64,000 nucleotides of DNA from Rhodococcus rhodnii (GTDB lineage: Bacteria; Actinomycetota; Actinomycetes; Mycobacteriales; Pseudonocardiaceae), in assembly GCA_000720375.1 (NCBI GenBank), contig JOAA01000002.1, positions 248,001-312,000 on the forward strand, read 5' to 3'. The notes below the pieces were generated by a model. That model saw only the letters and a list, made by a program, of their open reading frames with translations, was not told where the DNA came from and made no database searches. The position numbers and the translations under genes are program-made. Below, piece by piece: positions 63,728-64,000 of the stretch. How positions within the stretch are numbered: position 1 is the first letter of the stretch; each line of letters begins with the position of its first letter.

Positions 63728-63907
63728 CTACTCGTCGATGTCCTCGTCGTCCCGCGCGAGGAACGTCGCGAAGCGCTCGACGGCCTCCTCGTAGTCGGGG
63801 TTGGCGTCGACGAAGACGCGGAGTTTCTCGGCCAGCCAGCCGAGGGTGACTTCCTCGTCGCCGCGGCGCTGTTCGAGTTCTTCGATTCCCCGGTCAGTGA
63901 AGTACAT
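63728..63907 (-). CDS. DUF6104 small protein
   Basis: 59 residues, ATG 63907 to TAG 63728: starts MYFTDRGIEELEQRRGDEE, then VTLGWLAEKLRVFVDANPD and an acidic tail. A widely conserved actinobacterial small protein of unknown function. The GGAGAACC before the ATG is a usable ribosome binding site. Confidence 0.88.
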   Translation of the reverse strand: MYFTDRGIEELEQRRGDEEVTLGWLAEKLRVFVDANPDYEEAVERFATFLARDDEDIDE

Positions 63908-63923
63908 AGGTTCTCCATGAAAC

Positions 63924-63951
63924 GGCTCCCGGGGCGCGCGCCCCGGGAGCC
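63924..63951. terminator. 28-bp perfect palindrome, likely terminator of the next gene
   Basis: GGCTCCCGGGGCGC and its complement with no loop bases. It lies between the stop of the gene entering at the window edge and the DUF6104 start, so it probably ends the former or attenuates read-through. Confidence 0.7.
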
Positions 63952-63966
63952 ATGTTTATACAGCCG

Positions 63967-64000
63967 TCAGTCTGCGAATGCCTTCTCGATCAGCTCGCGC
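63967..64000 (-). CDS. 3' end of a gene cut by the window edge
   Basis: Only the last ten codons and a TGA are visible (RELIEKAFAD). The helix-like acidic/basic pattern and the palindrome after the stop support a real gene end; the product cannot be named. Confidence 0.5.
   Translation of the reverse strand, partial: RELIEKAFAD

Overview
The window is a piece of a high-GC actinobacterial chromosome, most likely from the Pseudonocardiaceae or a close relative. Evidence: pervasive GC-rich codon use with GTG/TTG starts; WhiB1, SigR/RsrA and PdtaS homologues; a 24-residue bL37 ribosomal protein gene; Ni-superoxide dismutase with its own protease; and an actinomycete integrative and conjugative element (AICE). 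From memory, the gene order from about 2 to 21 kb (DUF6459, WS/DGAT, rsgA-aroA, SRAP, sigR-rsrA, biotinyl carrier, pdtaS, whiB1, lipid kinase, phosphoglycerate-mutase-like) resembles the sigH/whiB1 neighbourhood of Mycobacterium tuberculosis, so this half is conserved core.

Layout. 0-0.45 kb: non-coding, with two copies of a diverged 136-bp direct repeat. 0.4-12 kb: LysR/racemase pair, SpoU methyltransferase, acyltransferase, proline catabolism (pruA), a lipoprotein, rsgA-aroA, a SRAP protein and a small hydrolase. 12.5-16.4 kb: redox-stress block (ybaK; sigR-rsrA with a clear SigR-type promoter; bL37; biotinyl carrier; PdtaS kinase; whiB1). 16.6-22.3 kb: lipid kinase, membrane protein, secreted protease, a tRNA-dependent cyclodipeptide synthase, and a GH19 chitinase with a DasR-like operator. 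22.5-23.1 kb: a small RelA/SpoT-domain protein.

23.3-37.7 kb is an AICE of about 14.4 kb integrated into the 3' end of the Ni-SOD gene sodN. It has integrase, excisionase, a twice-frameshifted RepSA initiator, an FtsK-like transfer ATPase, small helper genes, a Pra-like activator, a regulator, and Nudix (Pif-like) and HD proteins. It also carries an AT-rich three-gene cassette (DUF262 protein, DUF3696-type AAA ATPase, unknown protein), the best candidate here for an undescribed anti-phage system. An IS4-family insertion sequence with 17-bp inverted repeats and an 8-bp target duplication lies near its right end. The element supplies a synonymous copy of the last codons of sodN plus a new terminator, so sodN stays intact.

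37.7-64 kb is core again: sodN/sodX, an RmlC-like epimerase, malic enzyme, a PAS-GGDEF-EAL protein, a four-gene osmoprotectant ABC transporter, NmrA and IclR proteins, an ECF sigma/anti-sigma pair, a complete histidine utilisation operon (hutH-hutU-M20 hydrolase-hutF-hutI), a secreted protease, a ribbon-helix-helix/DUF4097/DrrAB-like operon, a PhoX-like Tat protein and a DUF6104 gene. A 50-bp palindrome family ending three transcription units (7.4, 16.0 and 50.5 kb) is a dispersed repeat used as a terminator. No rRNA, tRNA or CRISPR array was seen.
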